From Candidatus Poribacteria bacterium (GTDB taxonomy: Bacteria; Poribacteria; WGA-4E; WGA-3G), in the NCBI GenBank assembly GCA_022394775.1, contig JAGFCB010000034.1:1-64000 (forward strand): a DNA stretch of 64,000 bases. The letters run 5' to 3'. Every line of letters starts with the position of its first letter. Position 1 is the first letter of the stretch. A program made the translations under genes and the position numbers. Positions 53,017 to 62,362 of the stretch are shown here, piece after piece. A model generated the notes under the pieces. It was not told the origin of the DNA and searched no databases. It worked only from the letters and a program-made list of their open reading frames with translations.

Positions 53017-53784
53017 ATGAGAGTCATCCAATTAGAGAAAGCGATTTTGGTATGCGGAATACTAATCTGCATTAGTTTTGTAATCCCTAATCTGGGTTTT
53101 GCCAAGCTCGATGCGGACGCGGCTTTGGGGATATGGTTCTTTGATGAAGGTAAAGGTGGCACAGCAAAAGATTCTTCCAAAAATGGCAATGATGGCGAGA
53201 TTGTTGGTGCTAAATGGGACGCGGGCGAGTTCGGCGAATCCTTAAAATTCGAGGATGGCGCGCATGTCGCTGTCGGTGATTTTGCTGACTATGAGGATAA
53301 AGTATCGATCGTCGCTTTGATTAGAACACCTGCAGCTCCTGCATGGTCTGACATCATCGTAGGTCCCTGTGGTGACGTTATCTTAACACTCAAGGATCAC
53401 AAATTAAATTTTGCTGGGCAGTGTGCGCAACCGATTCCGCATAATACGTGGTCTAAAAGCCTATTGAACGATGATAAATGGCATTACATTGGCGGGACTT
53501 ATGACGGTAAAGAAGTGAAGGTCTATATTGATGGTGAGGAGGAAGCGTCTAACGCTGCCGCGGGTCCGTTTAAAACAGGTGCTAAGTTTATCGGCTCAAG
53601 GGACGACAAGCAAGAGGCTTTCACGGGGCATATCGATGAGATTGCATTTTTCAATGTCGCACTTTCAGATGATGATATGAAAGCGATTGCAGAGAGTGGA
53701 TTATCTGTTGTCCTCGGTTTTGCCTCGGTTTCTCCGCAAGCGAAACTTGCCACGACTTGGGCAAAGTTGAAATCGAAGCGGTAA
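53017..53784 (+). CDS. Exported LamG protein with TTWA-type C-terminal tail
   Basis: A 255-residue protein with a signal peptide (about 1-29). The LamG domain is shown by GIWFFDEGKGGTAKDSSKNGNDGEIVG, GEFGESLKFEDGAHVAVGDF, GGTYDGKEVKVYIDGEEEAS and GHIDEIAFFNVALSDDDM. The tail, SVSPQAKLATTWAKLKS, has Ala in place of the Gly of the other LamG proteins. It follows the glycoside hydrolase gene by 32 bases and may be co-transcribed with it. Confidence 0.82.
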   Translation: MRVIQLEKAILVCGILICISFVIPNLGFAKLDADAALGIWFFDEGKGGTAKDSSKNGNDGEIVGAKWDAGEFGESLKFEDGAHVAVGDFADYEDKVSIVALIRTPAAPAWSDIIVGPCGDVILTLKDHKLNFAGQCAQPIPHNTWSKSLLNDDKWHYIGGTYDGKEVKVYIDGEEEASNAAAGPFKTGAKFIGSRDDKQEAFTGHIDEIAFFNVALSDDDMKAIAESGLSVVLGFASVSPQAKLATTWAKLKSKR

Positions 53785-54069
53785 TCAGAAACGGAACGTC
53801 AAAACCGATCTTATTTCGCACAGAAATCCAGATTTCCAAAGTAGTTAATACCTCGAACATCCCAACGAAACCCAATGTTTCATCGCCTTCCGGCTGGTGA
53901 ATATTGGGTTTCATCATAAAAACATCCCCTTTGATTTGTGAGTAATACCGTTGAACAGAAGAAACCACTGTCGTGAAATAGACGCGTTTTTTTGAACAAA
54001 TTGAGTCTTCATTTGCCTAATCTAACAAAAGAATTATCCAAAATTTTTCAACCCTTAATGAGGACTCCA

Positions 54070-56223
54070 ATGAAACAGAAACATTTTATCTTAGCACTTT
54101 CCGCTTGTGTCTTGCTGTTTTCGACGATCGTTGCCTTAACGGCTTGGTCCGAAAATGAAGAGCTTTCAGCGGCTGAAAAACGGTTTGACATTGACCAAAA
54201 CAGTGAACTTAGTGAAACTGAACAGCAACTCATGTTTAGAGTGATGCGACTTGAAGCCGCAAGGGGGAACAAGTTCAGTCCACAAGAAATTCGTGAGATG
54301 CAAAATGGGCAACAAGATAGATCACGCAGAAGAGGTGGGTTCGGTAGAGGACGCGGTTCGAGAGAACCTACAGGACCACGCTTAGACCCAGAGCAGGTCG
54401 AATTCAAGGATGGTGCCGCTACGGTTCCTAATCGCGAGACTTTTAAGAAACTCTCATATCAAGGCACAGATGTCCGTATTGATACCCAGTTGACAGGCAT
54501 AGAATTTGTAAAGTTTCAGATTGAGAAGACACATACCGAAAATCCACAACTTTATTTTATGAATACGGAGACACATCGCTCTCATGGCAGTTTCATGCGA
54601 GCTGCAGGATTAGGACGTGGACAAGGTCAGATGCGGGGTGTATTGAGTTATCGTCCACTTTCTGTGGCTCCGAATAGTGAACCCGGTGTCTATACTTTTG
54701 AGTTTAATCCAAACGATGCTTTTCCATTTGAAGAAATTAAACTCGCGCATGACTTGCTCGTGGCAAAAATGCCGATACTAAAGAATCGGCTCGGTTACTG
54801 CCCACTATGGGGTGCAATCGGTATTTATAATGAAGAAAAGGCACTCTATGACGCGGCGGAGTTTCCGGTCTATTTTGAAGACGATCTCTATGCCAATATC
54901 GGTTACCTTCCACTGAATCAGGCAGCGTCATACGGTCGGCTGCGTGTATTGAAGGCGGATGAACGTCCTGCGGTTCGGGACATCGTCATCTGCAAAACCT
55001 TACCAAATGAGATGCCGCGGGTCGCTGGCGTTATCACAGGGGTTCGACAGACACCGCTTTCGCATGTGAACCTCCGTGCTATTCAAGATAAAGTCCCTAA
55101 CGCTTTTATCGCTGAGGCATGGAAAAACAAAGAGATTGCACCGCTCATCGGTAAGTACGTCTACTATGAAGTCAACGCTGATGGCTTTGAAATTAGGGAA
55201 GCGACACTTAAAGAGGTAGAGAAACATTTTGCGGATTTACGTCCAGCGAAGGCACAGAAACCTAAAAGCGATCTCTCTCTAACAAAAATTCTGCCGCTTG
55301 ATAGTATCCGCTTCGCAGATGCATCAGGCTTTGGTGTCAAAACCGCTAATGTGGCGACCCTGCGCACATTCGGGTTTCCTGAAAGCGTCGTGCCAGATGG
55401 GTTTGGTATCCCTTTCTATTTCTATGATGAATTCATGACACACAACGGCCTCTATGAGAGGATTGAGAGTTTACTCGAAGATCCGGGGTTCCAAAATGAC
55501 CATGATACAAAGGAGACGGAACTGAAAAAGTTTCGGGCAGAGATTAAAAAGGGTGAAATGCCAGCTTGGATGATGGACGCGCTTTCGGAGCTACAAAGCA
55601 CCTTTGCAGAAGGCACATCCCTCCGATGCCGCTCCAGCACAAATAACGAGGATCTACCCGGCTTCAGTGGTGCGGGTTTATACGATTCCTTCACGCACCA
55701 TCCTGACGAAGGGCATTTATCGAAATCAATTAAACAGGTGTATGCAAGTCTTTGGAATTTCCGGGCTTTTGAGGCGCGTGATTTCTATCGCATTGACCAC
55801 CTCGCTACAGCCATGGGGGTGCTTGTCCATCCCAATTTTGGAAGCGAATTGGCAAACGGTGTGGCTGTAACCGATGATGTTGTTTATCAGACGATCGGGA
55901 ATTATTATCTCAATACGCAGGTCGGTGAAGATCTCGTGACGAACCCTGAAGACCAATCTGTTCCAGAAGAGATTCTCATGGATTGGTGGGACAGTGGTAA
56001 CTATAGAGTTGTGAAAATTTCTAATCGAACGACGGATAATAAACGGATCCTGACGGATGCCTACCTGCGTGAACTCAGCGGTTATCTCGCAATGATACAT
56101 AACAAATTCGGTCAGTTGTATGGTGCTGCTGCCGAGACACCAGAGTTCGCTATGGAGATTGAGTTCAAGGTTACAAGTGACGGCAAACTTTCAATCAAGC
56201 AGGCGAGACCGTGGGCGCGGTAG
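54070..56223 (+). CDS. Exported PEP/pyruvate-binding (glucan-water-dikinase-like) protein
   Basis: A 717-residue protein. The start at 54070 follows TGAGGA. Signal peptide about 1-27; an EF-hand-like loop FDIDQNSELSE near 39; a basic Arg/Gly-rich stretch near 85-100. A phosphohistidine swivel segment GVRQTPLSHVNLRA lies near residue 338, and a C-terminal ATP-grasp (PPDK N-domain type) has LRCRSSTNNEDLPGFSGAGLYDS, ANGVAVTDDV and a final KQARPW. His domain before ATP-binding domain is the order of glucan water dikinases, not of PPDK. Location outside the cytoplasm is puzzling for an ATP-dependent enzyme. Substrate unknown. Confidence 0.72.
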   Translation: MKQKHFILALSACVLLFSTIVALTAWSENEELSAAEKRFDIDQNSELSETEQQLMFRVMRLEAARGNKFSPQEIREMQNGQQDRSRRRGGFGRGRGSREPTGPRLDPEQVEFKDGAATVPNRETFKKLSYQGTDVRIDTQLTGIEFVKFQIEKTHTENPQLYFMNTETHRSHGSFMRAAGLGRGQGQMRGVLSYRPLSVAPNSEPGVYTFEFNPNDAFPFEEIKLAHDLLVAKMPILKNRLGYCPLWGAIGIYNEEKALYDAAEFPVYFEDDLYANIGYLPLNQAASYGRLRVLKADERPAVRDIVICKTLPNEMPRVAGVITGVRQTPLSHVNLRAIQDKVPNAFIAEAWKNKEIAPLIGKYVYYEVNADGFEIREATLKEVEKHFADLRPAKAQKPKSDLSLTKILPLDSIRFADASGFGVKTANVATLRTFGFPESVVPDGFGIPFYFYDEFMTHNGLYERIESLLEDPGFQNDHDTKETELKKFRAEIKKGEMPAWMMDALSELQSTFAEGTSLRCRSSTNNEDLPGFSGAGLYDSFTHHPDEGHLSKSIKQVYASLWNFRAFEARDFYRIDHLATAMGVLVHPNFGSELANGVAVTDDVVYQTIGNYYLNTQVGEDLVTNPEDQSVPEEILMDWWDSGNYRVVKISNRTTDNKRILTDAYLRELSGYLAMIHNKFGQLYGAAAETPEFAMEIEFKVTSDGKLSIKQARPWAR

Positions 56224-56301
56224 GTTTTGAGGTTAAAGACGCTGTACGTCAATGGCTAAAATTGTAAAAAAATCTTCACCATTCAAGCATCTAAAATAAT
56301 T

Positions 56302-56370
56302 AGGACTTATGCAGCTTCGACTGCAGGGTTTTTGCTTGGGGGTTTCTTCAGGGTTTGAAACCCCGCCTCT
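56302..56370. repeat. Half AGGACTTACGCA-family element
   Basis: Starts AGGACTTATGCA (56302-56313), continues CTGCAGGGTTTTTGCTTGG and GGGTTTGAAACCCC. No matching right end is seen before the Kelch stop codon at 56384, so the element is truncated or ends there. Confidence 0.55.
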
Positions 56371-56383
56371 GTCTCTTCGTTTG

Positions 56384-57424
56384 TTAATCCGCTGTCTTAA
56401 TCTGTCCCCAGATTGTGAAAGATTTATCCGAGGCTTCTACGCTCAGCCCTGTCGGAGCGAATTGCTCAACGGTCGGCAGAATCGCGGGTCCCAATCCTTC
56501 AGCAACACCGCCAACGGCATAGATTTTGTTTGCAATAGTGCCAACGCCGAGGAAAACTCTTCCTGTTGGCATCTCTGGACTTTCTGTCCAGGCATCGGTA
56601 TCGGGGTTGTATATTTCAACGGTTGTGAGTCCAGGACCTTGTACGACGGATGTCCCACCAATGGCATAAATTTTTCCACCGACTACGCCGAGTGCTAAAG
56701 CAGTTCGAGGTGTCGGCATATCTGCTTTCTCTATCCATGTGTTTGCACTTGGGTCGTATACCTGAACCGTTTTAAGGACAGGGCCTTGCACAGCAGGTGT
56801 CCCACCAATGAGATATATTTTCCCATCAATGCTCGCGGCTGCCATCCCTGAAACCGGTGTCGGCATATCTGCCTTTTGCGTCCAAGTATCAGTCGATGGA
56901 TCATATTCTTCAACAATGGGCAACACAGGTCCAACATTCTGCGCGACACCACCGATAGCGTAAATCTTACCGTCCACAGCCGTCGCTGTGAAAAAGGAGC
57001 GAGGTGTCGGCATATCTGCTTTTTGGGTCCATTTGTCGGTTGCTGGATTATACTCTTCAACAGTTCCAAGGGCTGGTGCTTGCGCGCTCCATCCACCGAT
57101 AGCGTAGATTTTTTTATTAACGACACAGGTTACGATTCCCGCACGTGCTGCTGGCAGACTCGCTTTCTGAACCCATTTGTCTGTATCTGGGTCGTAAACC
57201 TCAACAAAATCAACAGGTTCAGCGAGCATACCACCTATAGTGTAGAGTTGGCTGTCAGCAGTCGTTACAGAGAAAAACAACCTCGGAATTGGCATATCCG
57301 CTTTTTGGCTCCAATCTTCAGCTGTAGCGTCATGTGTTGAATAGAAAGTGAGTAGGACGGCGAACAGCCAGCCCGAATTAAAAAATAAGGATTTATTTGA
57401 TTTTATTGTAAATTTTCTTTTCAT
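56384..57424 (-). CDS. Exported Kelch-repeat protein with TIWG-type C-terminal tail
   Basis: A 346-residue protein with a signal peptide (about 1-36). Six Kelch units of about 50 residues follow, each with the core pattern KIYAIGG and WTQKADMPTPRS, giving a six-bladed propeller. The tail GLSVEASDKSFTIWGQIKT resembles the tails of the four LamG proteins, although the folded domain is unrelated, which argues that the tail is a separate signal. AGGAGG precedes the ATG. It lies 31 bases after the DUF5916 gene on the same strand. Confidence 0.87.
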   Translation of the reverse strand: MKRKFTIKSNKSLFFNSGWLFAVLLTFYSTHDATAEDWSQKADMPIPRLFFSVTTADSQLYTIGGMLAEPVDFVEVYDPDTDKWVQKASLPAARAGIVTCVVNKKIYAIGGWSAQAPALGTVEEYNPATDKWTQKADMPTPRSFFTATAVDGKIYAIGGVAQNVGPVLPIVEEYDPSTDTWTQKADMPTPVSGMAAASIDGKIYLIGGTPAVQGPVLKTVQVYDPSANTWIEKADMPTPRTALALGVVGGKIYAIGGTSVVQGPGLTTVEIYNPDTDAWTESPEMPTGRVFLGVGTIANKIYAVGGVAEGLGPAILPTVEQFAPTGLSVEASDKSFTIWGQIKTAD

Positions 57425-57455
57425 CAAAAAAGAATTTCCTCCTATTTGGAAAGTG

Positions 57456-59768
57456 TTATGGGTTCCACCAGTACGTCATTTTTCCGACGACGGTCCAACC
57501 GAGAAGTTTGATACCACCGTCACGGGTGTCGTAATTTTGATCAAAAACGAGATAGAAATCGCTACCGGGACGATAGATGTAGTTCACCAAAAAGTTGGCG
57601 GAGAGCACGTCTCTATCGGTACTCCATTGCGTAAACAACTTCGTGAAAAGTGTCGTAGAAAAAGAGTAACTGATACGTCCGCCAAAGGCATTGGCATCAA
57701 ATGCATCATCGGGTAGCGTAATTCGATTGAATTCGATGAAGGGTTCTATACTTAGCTTGGCATTTGGTCTGGCGGTAGCGTCTATTAAAAAGCCGCGTCT
57801 CGTGCCGCTATAAAACTCACCGAATTCCACTTGCAGTCGTGCGCCGATCATCCGGCTGCTGCTGGTACGAAATGATGTTTGAAACGATGTAAAATTGTAG
57901 TCCCCTTCTGGAATTTCTCCGTCTTGGAGGGCAAATCCGACATCTAAATGCTCAATTGTATTCTTGACTTGGAACCCGAAGTCATCGCCTGTTACAAATT
58001 CAAATTGTGTATCAAAGGTTATCTCCTGGGTTTCCAATTCGTTCCGTTGTGTCAGCACCAGGTCGATTTCGGGTCCAATCTGAACCTCACGAATGCCAAA
58101 TTTTTCGGGCCACGGCGTGTAACTGCCGCCACTGCGAAAACGGCGAACGTCTGTTCGTTGAACAAACCCGACTCCGGGGTTAAAGTCCGCGCCGATGTCC
58201 GTATATGAAGTGTTAAGTCGAAACAGGTTCGTCCGCCAATCGCCACCGACAAAGAAAGCATTACTATTTCCGGTCACATCCGCTTCAAAGGTGCGTGACC
58301 ACAATCCATCAATATTAATTTCTCGCGTCGGACGGTAGGCAAAGTCAAATCCCGCTGTGCGGTTGTATGCGTCGGTATCTTGTTTATTAATGACGATTCC
58401 ACCGACGGTTGACCCTTCTAAGATGTCTCGGTTCACCCGAACTACGGAGTAATTCGTGCGAGGTTCACTGAACAAGTCTTCTTCAAGTGTTTCTGTTTCA
58501 TCATCTTGGAATTTGTTGGTTAACACGTTCAGAACCCCTATGCCATAGGGACCTATTTTCCCTGTCATTTTGCCACCACCAAGAATGGGGATTGCGCGTC
58601 CTTCTGCAAGTCCAACACGCCGACTATAAAAAAGTAGCACGGGTGGAGGTCTACGGAAACTCGGACGCGGGATCCCGACATCAAAAATACTTGCGCCTTC
58701 CAAGAAAAATGGACGCTGCTCTGGGAAAAACAGACTAAAACGGGTGAGGTTTACCTGTTCCTGATCTGCTTCTACTTGAGCGAAGTCGGTGTTAAAGGTC
58801 AGGTCAGCAGTCAGATTCGGGGTTACACCGTACTTAAGATCAATTCCGCCTTTAAGAGACGCGAACGCGTTATCGCGACGGATCTGAACTGAGCCGTCCT
58901 TTATGTCTAAACCATTCTCAGGCGTTATGCCGGTCATTTCCTCTGTTGGTGCCTTGTAACTTGCTCCGGGTAATATGTAGGGGAGCAATTCGAGATGTCT
59001 TGACGGAGAGATACCTTCTAACCCTTCAAGGGTGCCGAAATAAGCGGTGCGATATTTTGCGAGTCCGCCGTAGGTTTTGGGAGCCTCATTCCACGCCGCG
59101 ATTTCCCGTTTACGTGCAATTTCGCGCCCGAAATTTAACCCCCAGTCCATTGAGCCGCTGCGTTCAAAACGGAGTTGGCTAAATGGAATTGCGATTTCCA
59201 CTGTCCAATTATCTGCGTTGATTCTGCACCGGCACTCCCAAACAATATTCCAACTTGTATTAAGGCTCCCACCGCTGTTGGAGACCGCCGTGTCTTCCAT
59301 ACCACCTACCGGGGTGAAGCGGAAGAAGACTGCATTTCGGCGGTCATTGTAGGTGTCGAGCAGTAGAAAACCGTAATCGTTGGAACGTAAACCGGAGGAG
59401 TCTCGACGCATATCGTTAGCGACAATCTTGTCCATCTCTGAATCGAAAAAGATGAATCCGAAGTACAACTTTTTGTCGTCGTAAAGAATGCGCACTTCAG
59501 ACTGTTCTGTCGCTGGATCGCCTTGGTTGGGTGTAATCTGGTATAATTGACGGATCGGTTGGACGCTTTGCCAAACGGGTTCGTCAAGCACGCCATCAAT
59601 CTTGATTTCCTCAGAAATCCGGTGTGCTGACATGCGTGGCAATTCTCGTTCGGTCTGCGCGTCAACACCGATAGAAACGGATAACATACACATCCATAAC
59701 AGCGTCAAAATTTTCACTGTTCGCCAACGTCCCCAAAATTCAAAATCAATATTAAAGTGTGACATCAT
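57456..59768 (-). CDS. DUF5916 outer-membrane-type protein with CBM9-like domain
   Basis: A 770-residue protein. The start at 59768 is preferred because GGAGGGG lies 9 bases upstream. Signal peptide near residues 16-38. Residues 45-230 resemble a family-9 carbohydrate-binding module (ISEEIKIDGVLDEPVWQSV, WTVEIAIPFSQLRF). The remainder fits DUF5916: FSLFFPEQRPFFLEGASIFD, PPVLLFYSRRVGLAEG, many amphipathic strands and a C-terminal YRPGSDFYLVFDQNYD, suggesting an outer-membrane barrel. This implies a two-membrane envelope. The DUF3500 gene ends 6 bases before the open frame. Confidence 0.85.
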   Translation of the reverse strand: MMSHFNIDFEFWGRWRTVKILTLLWMCMLSVSIGVDAQTERELPRMSAHRISEEIKIDGVLDEPVWQSVQPIRQLYQITPNQGDPATEQSEVRILYDDKKLYFGFIFFDSEMDKIVANDMRRDSSGLRSNDYGFLLLDTYNDRRNAVFFRFTPVGGMEDTAVSNSGGSLNTSWNIVWECRCRINADNWTVEIAIPFSQLRFERSGSMDWGLNFGREIARKREIAAWNEAPKTYGGLAKYRTAYFGTLEGLEGISPSRHLELLPYILPGASYKAPTEEMTGITPENGLDIKDGSVQIRRDNAFASLKGGIDLKYGVTPNLTADLTFNTDFAQVEADQEQVNLTRFSLFFPEQRPFFLEGASIFDVGIPRPSFRRPPPVLLFYSRRVGLAEGRAIPILGGGKMTGKIGPYGIGVLNVLTNKFQDDETETLEEDLFSEPRTNYSVVRVNRDILEGSTVGGIVINKQDTDAYNRTAGFDFAYRPTREINIDGLWSRTFEADVTGNSNAFFVGGDWRTNLFRLNTSYTDIGADFNPGVGFVQRTDVRRFRSGGSYTPWPEKFGIREVQIGPEIDLVLTQRNELETQEITFDTQFEFVTGDDFGFQVKNTIEHLDVGFALQDGEIPEGDYNFTSFQTSFRTSSSRMIGARLQVEFGEFYSGTRRGFLIDATARPNAKLSIEPFIEFNRITLPDDAFDANAFGGRISYSFSTTLFTKLFTQWSTDRDVLSANFLVNYIYRPGSDFYLVFDQNYDTRDGGIKLLGWTVVGKMTYWWNP

Positions 59769-59792
59769 AGACAAGTGCCCCTCCATATTTTT

Positions 59793-60971
59793 TTACTTTG
59801 GTAAATGAAGGATGTGGTAATCCAGCAATTGAAGGATTGTTTTGTGATGATCAGCAGAAGCGTAGTGCTCCTGTAGTGTTTTGGGACCATGATTTAAGGC
59901 AAAGATACCGTAGTCTTTTCCGTTCGGTGATCGGGTAATGGTATGGATGTGGTCTAAACCACCGCCACGTCCACCGACACGACCTTCGTTGTTAAATTCA
60001 ATCCAGACAGCTGGGTTGAAAACGCGGTAGTAAATCGGATCGTTGGTAGTCGTCCCACCAATCCAGACGAAATAAGTGTCGTCGAAACCGATATCAATGT
60101 CCGCCATCCAGATGTCGGCGAACTCGGTTTCAAGGTTATAGACGTAAGTTTTGATGAGATTCCGAAGGTTCTGTTTCTGGGTATCGTTCATCTCAGAAGC
60201 CTTCAGACCGACACCGACGAAATTAGAATAATCGTGGTCCAGGAAAGTATCTGTTGATCTCCCGGGACCGACTTGGAGTCTACGGCGACCTGTTTGAACG
60301 GCTTTTTCTCGCTGGTCTGCGTCAAGGCTATGCATTACCGCAAAGGCGTTGGCTCTTTCTCTATCAAGTACAACAGTACTATTGATAGTCGCCGGTTCAG
60401 TGCCGATAAAGGCAGGGACAATTGAGACTTCGTCGCCATGCACTAAAAAGTTGAGTGCTAAGTGATGTCCGTCTAACTGGAAACCCCAAGAGCCGTCTGT
60501 CTCAGGGTTTCCAAATAAGGCTATATGATAATAATTTGTGTCCCAGAAACCGGGTCTGATTGTACTGAGATATGTTTCAACGTCTTTTGTGATGAGCGAA
60601 ACTTTGGTATAACCGTCGTCGCTCAAGAAGGCGTTTAGGATTTCATAGAAAAGGTTTAATTGGTCTTCGGATAGTTCACCGAAACGGATACCGCCGCGAT
60701 CGCCGTCTCTACCAGGTGGTGTATTCGTCCACGAATACGATTCTTTATGTCCGAGTGGAAAAGAAGCATCAACAAGGAGTTTGCTGCTCAGCGATGCACG
60801 AAAACTTTTCATAGCAGTCGCCAGCACCACGATTGAAGGTTTTGTAGATATTTCAGCAATCCCGTCTGTTTTTTCTGCATTAACGGTAGGCGCATCGAAA
60901 ATATTGTGTGTAAATACAAGCATACCCGATATGAGCATTATAGGGAATATAATTAGAATTTTGCGGAACAT
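59793..60971 (-). CDS. DUF3500 family exported protein
   Basis: A 392-residue protein with a signal peptide (about 1-30). Family blocks are YYHIALFGNPETDGSWGFQLDGHHLALNF, TYVYNLETEFAD and FVWIGGTTTNDPIYYRVFNP, and the C-terminal GLDHIHTITRSPNGKDYG. The many His and Asp residues suggest metal binding, but the function of DUF3500 is not established. AAAGGA precedes the ATG. It is the first gene of a reverse-strand group with DUF5916 and Kelch. Confidence 0.85.
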   Translation of the reverse strand: MFRKILIIFPIMLISGMLVFTHNIFDAPTVNAEKTDGIAEISTKPSIVVLATAMKSFRASLSSKLLVDASFPLGHKESYSWTNTPPGRDGDRGGIRFGELSEDQLNLFYEILNAFLSDDGYTKVSLITKDVETYLSTIRPGFWDTNYYHIALFGNPETDGSWGFQLDGHHLALNFLVHGDEVSIVPAFIGTEPATINSTVVLDRERANAFAVMHSLDADQREKAVQTGRRRLQVGPGRSTDTFLDHDYSNFVGVGLKASEMNDTQKQNLRNLIKTYVYNLETEFADIWMADIDIGFDDTYFVWIGGTTTNDPIYYRVFNPAVWIEFNNEGRVGGRGGGLDHIHTITRSPNGKDYGIFALNHGPKTLQEHYASADHHKTILQLLDYHILHLPK

Positions 60972-61132
60972 GAAAATCCTTTGAAATTTTTGTTATACAG
61001 TTTCGATCATACGTGGTATAATGGGCGTATTGAATTAGAGCGGTGCTAAGAATTTCATCTACCGCACCTCTTAATTCGATACAACGGGGAATTCGTAGTT
61101 GGGGAACCTGCGTATTCCCTGTTTTTTCTTAA

Positions 61133-61256
61133 TCATTCAAGCGAGAGTTCCACCTCGATCTGTTCTCCGTTTCGCAGAAGTTTTACGGGAAGAGTTTTCG
61201 CTTGAGGTTTATCTTGCAGCGTGTAAGCGATAATCCTGCTCTCACTGCAAGGCAAC
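61133..61256 (-). pseudogene. Possible remnant of a PDZ-domain C-terminus
   Basis: Minus-strand frame ending at TGA 61133-61135 reads RIIAYTLQDKPQAKTLPVKL then LRNGEQIEVELSLE. The last 14 residues look like the final strand of a bacterial PDZ domain (VLRNGExIEVxVTLE). There is no convincing start and the upstream part is missing, with a CAGTTATC repeat fragment at the junction. The rest of the 60972-61265 gap has GGGGAA...TTCCC followed by a T run (61102-61130), a weak terminator-like hairpin. Confidence 0.3.
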
Positions 61257-61265
61257 TGATAACTA

Positions 61266-61868
61266 TCACAGCGGAAACTTCTCGTTAATCAGCATAAGCG
61301 GTTCTTGATCCCAGAACACCCGATACGCCCGACTCACAAACGTCTTGCCTTCAAGGTGTGCGATAGTAGAGGGCAGCTCAGTTAGGGTTTCTATACCGCA
61401 CCAGAGCAGCTCACGTCGAGTCTCTAAACCGCTGTGTCGTAAAAGTCCACCTAATCCCTGTTTATTGGATTCTAACCCGTCCAATACGCTTTGCGACAGG
61501 CGTTTCGGTACAATTAGTGAATCTGCGTAGGTATGCGTTATCGTAGGAGACTTATCCGGTGCGTGGGTTTGGAGTACCACCTGCCGTGAGATGACCTCTT
61601 CGCCAGCGGGTAGTTGGAGCCATAAGTGTTCGGCAGATAGCGTCTGTTTCGTCTGTTGTAGCAGGACAACTTCTACTGGCATGAGCGTATATGCCTCGAT
61701 GAATCGGGTAACCGTTCCATCTGTAACGAGCAATCCGCGTTGGAATGGCGTGAGGCGTGCGAGATTGATTTCTCTTAATGTGGTAGGTTTATCGTCTTGT
61801 GCGACAAAGAGTGCTTTCATGCGTGTATTAACGAAGGTTTCCGGTTGTTTCGCTGTGTCTGTTTTCAT
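61266..61868 (-). CDS. Chorismate pyruvate-lyase-like protein (DUF98 family)
   Basis: A 200-residue cytosolic protein. LTPFQRGLLVTDGTVTRFIEAYTLMPVEVVLL matches the N-terminal half of the DUF98/chorismate-lyase-like fold, followed by ISRQVVL, ETRRELLWCGIE and the closing RAYRVFWDQEPLMLINEKFP. Relatives such as Rv2949c convert chorismate to 4-hydroxybenzoate. The Arg and Glu expected to hold chorismate appear to be present, but activity is inferred. It stands alone, with AGAGAA before the ATG. UTRA-type ligand-binding domains share this fold and are the main alternative. Confidence 0.65.
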   Translation of the reverse strand: MKTDTAKQPETFVNTRMKALFVAQDDKPTTLREINLARLTPFQRGLLVTDGTVTRFIEAYTLMPVEVVLLQQTKQTLSAEHLWLQLPAGEEVISRQVVLQTHAPDKSPTITHTYADSLIVPKRLSQSVLDGLESNKQGLGGLLRHSGLETRRELLWCGIETLTELPSTIAHLEGKTFVSRAYRVFWDQEPLMLINEKFPL

Positions 61869-62017
61869 GGTCGGTGTTCTCTTTCTTTTATGGTAGAAGC
61901 ACGCAGCTCAAAAGCGACATGCCATATTGGAGTTTATTATTTATTATACAATTTAGACACATCAGTCTGCAAAAGGTTCGTGCGTGTAGCGTGGGTTCCC
62001 GTTCTTGAGCAAATAGA

Positions 62018-62046
62018 TTGACAAATCAATTGTCCGGCTATATACT
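62018..62046 (+). promoter_or_regulatory. Promoter for the sigma-like/TPR gene pair
   Basis: TTGACA (62018-62023), 17-base spacer, TATACT (62041-62046). An in-frame TTG start at 62018 would lie in the -35 box and is excluded. The leader to ATG 62081 is about 28 bases and carries AAGGTG at 62069-62074. Confidence 0.8.
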
Positions 62047-62080
62047 ACCAACAACACTATATCTTAATAAGGTGAACGTT

Positions 62081-62362
62081 ATGATCCCCGATGATGTTTA
62101 CGTCCAGAAAGCGGCAGCCGGTGATAAGGAAGCATTTGAGGTGTTGGTCAAACGCCATCGTCCTATGGTTTATGAGGTCGCTTACCGAATGCTTGGCAAT
62201 CCGAGAGATGCTGAAGGTGCGACACACGCGACGTTCTCAGACACCCGCCAACACATTAAAGCGTTTCAAGGTCAAACAGCATTCGGAACGTGGTTGTATC
62301 GGATTGCTATCAACCGATGCCTGCAATATAGGCATACCAAAGTCGAGTTGAATGTCTCTTGA
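62081..62362 (+). CDS. Region-2-only ECF sigma-like protein
   Basis: A 93-residue protein that matches sigma-70 region 2 of ECF factors: AAAGDKEAFEVLVKRHRPMVYEVAYRMLGNPRDAEGATHATF and FGTWLYRIAINRCLQYR. This part binds the core polymerase and the -10 element. It stops soon after region 2, so the -35-binding region 4 is missing. The frame runs straight into the next gene (TGATG overlap at 62360-62364), with no region-4 remnant downstream. It may be a true small regulator or a decayed sigma gene. A near-consensus promoter suggests it is expressed. Confidence 0.7.
   Translation: MIPDDVYVQKAAAGDKEAFEVLVKRHRPMVYEVAYRMLGNPRDAEGATHATFSDTRQHIKAFQGQTAFGTWLYRIAINRCLQYRHTKVELNVS

Noticed and set aside
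53785-53991. Reverse-strand frame that could be a decayed outer-membrane protein end
   Set aside because: Only about 50 residues, no start, and most of the frame is the shadow of the LamG gene; too weak to list.
62018-62080. TTG start for the sigma-like protein
   Set aside because: The TTG is the first codon of the -35 box TTGACA; the transcript starts later.
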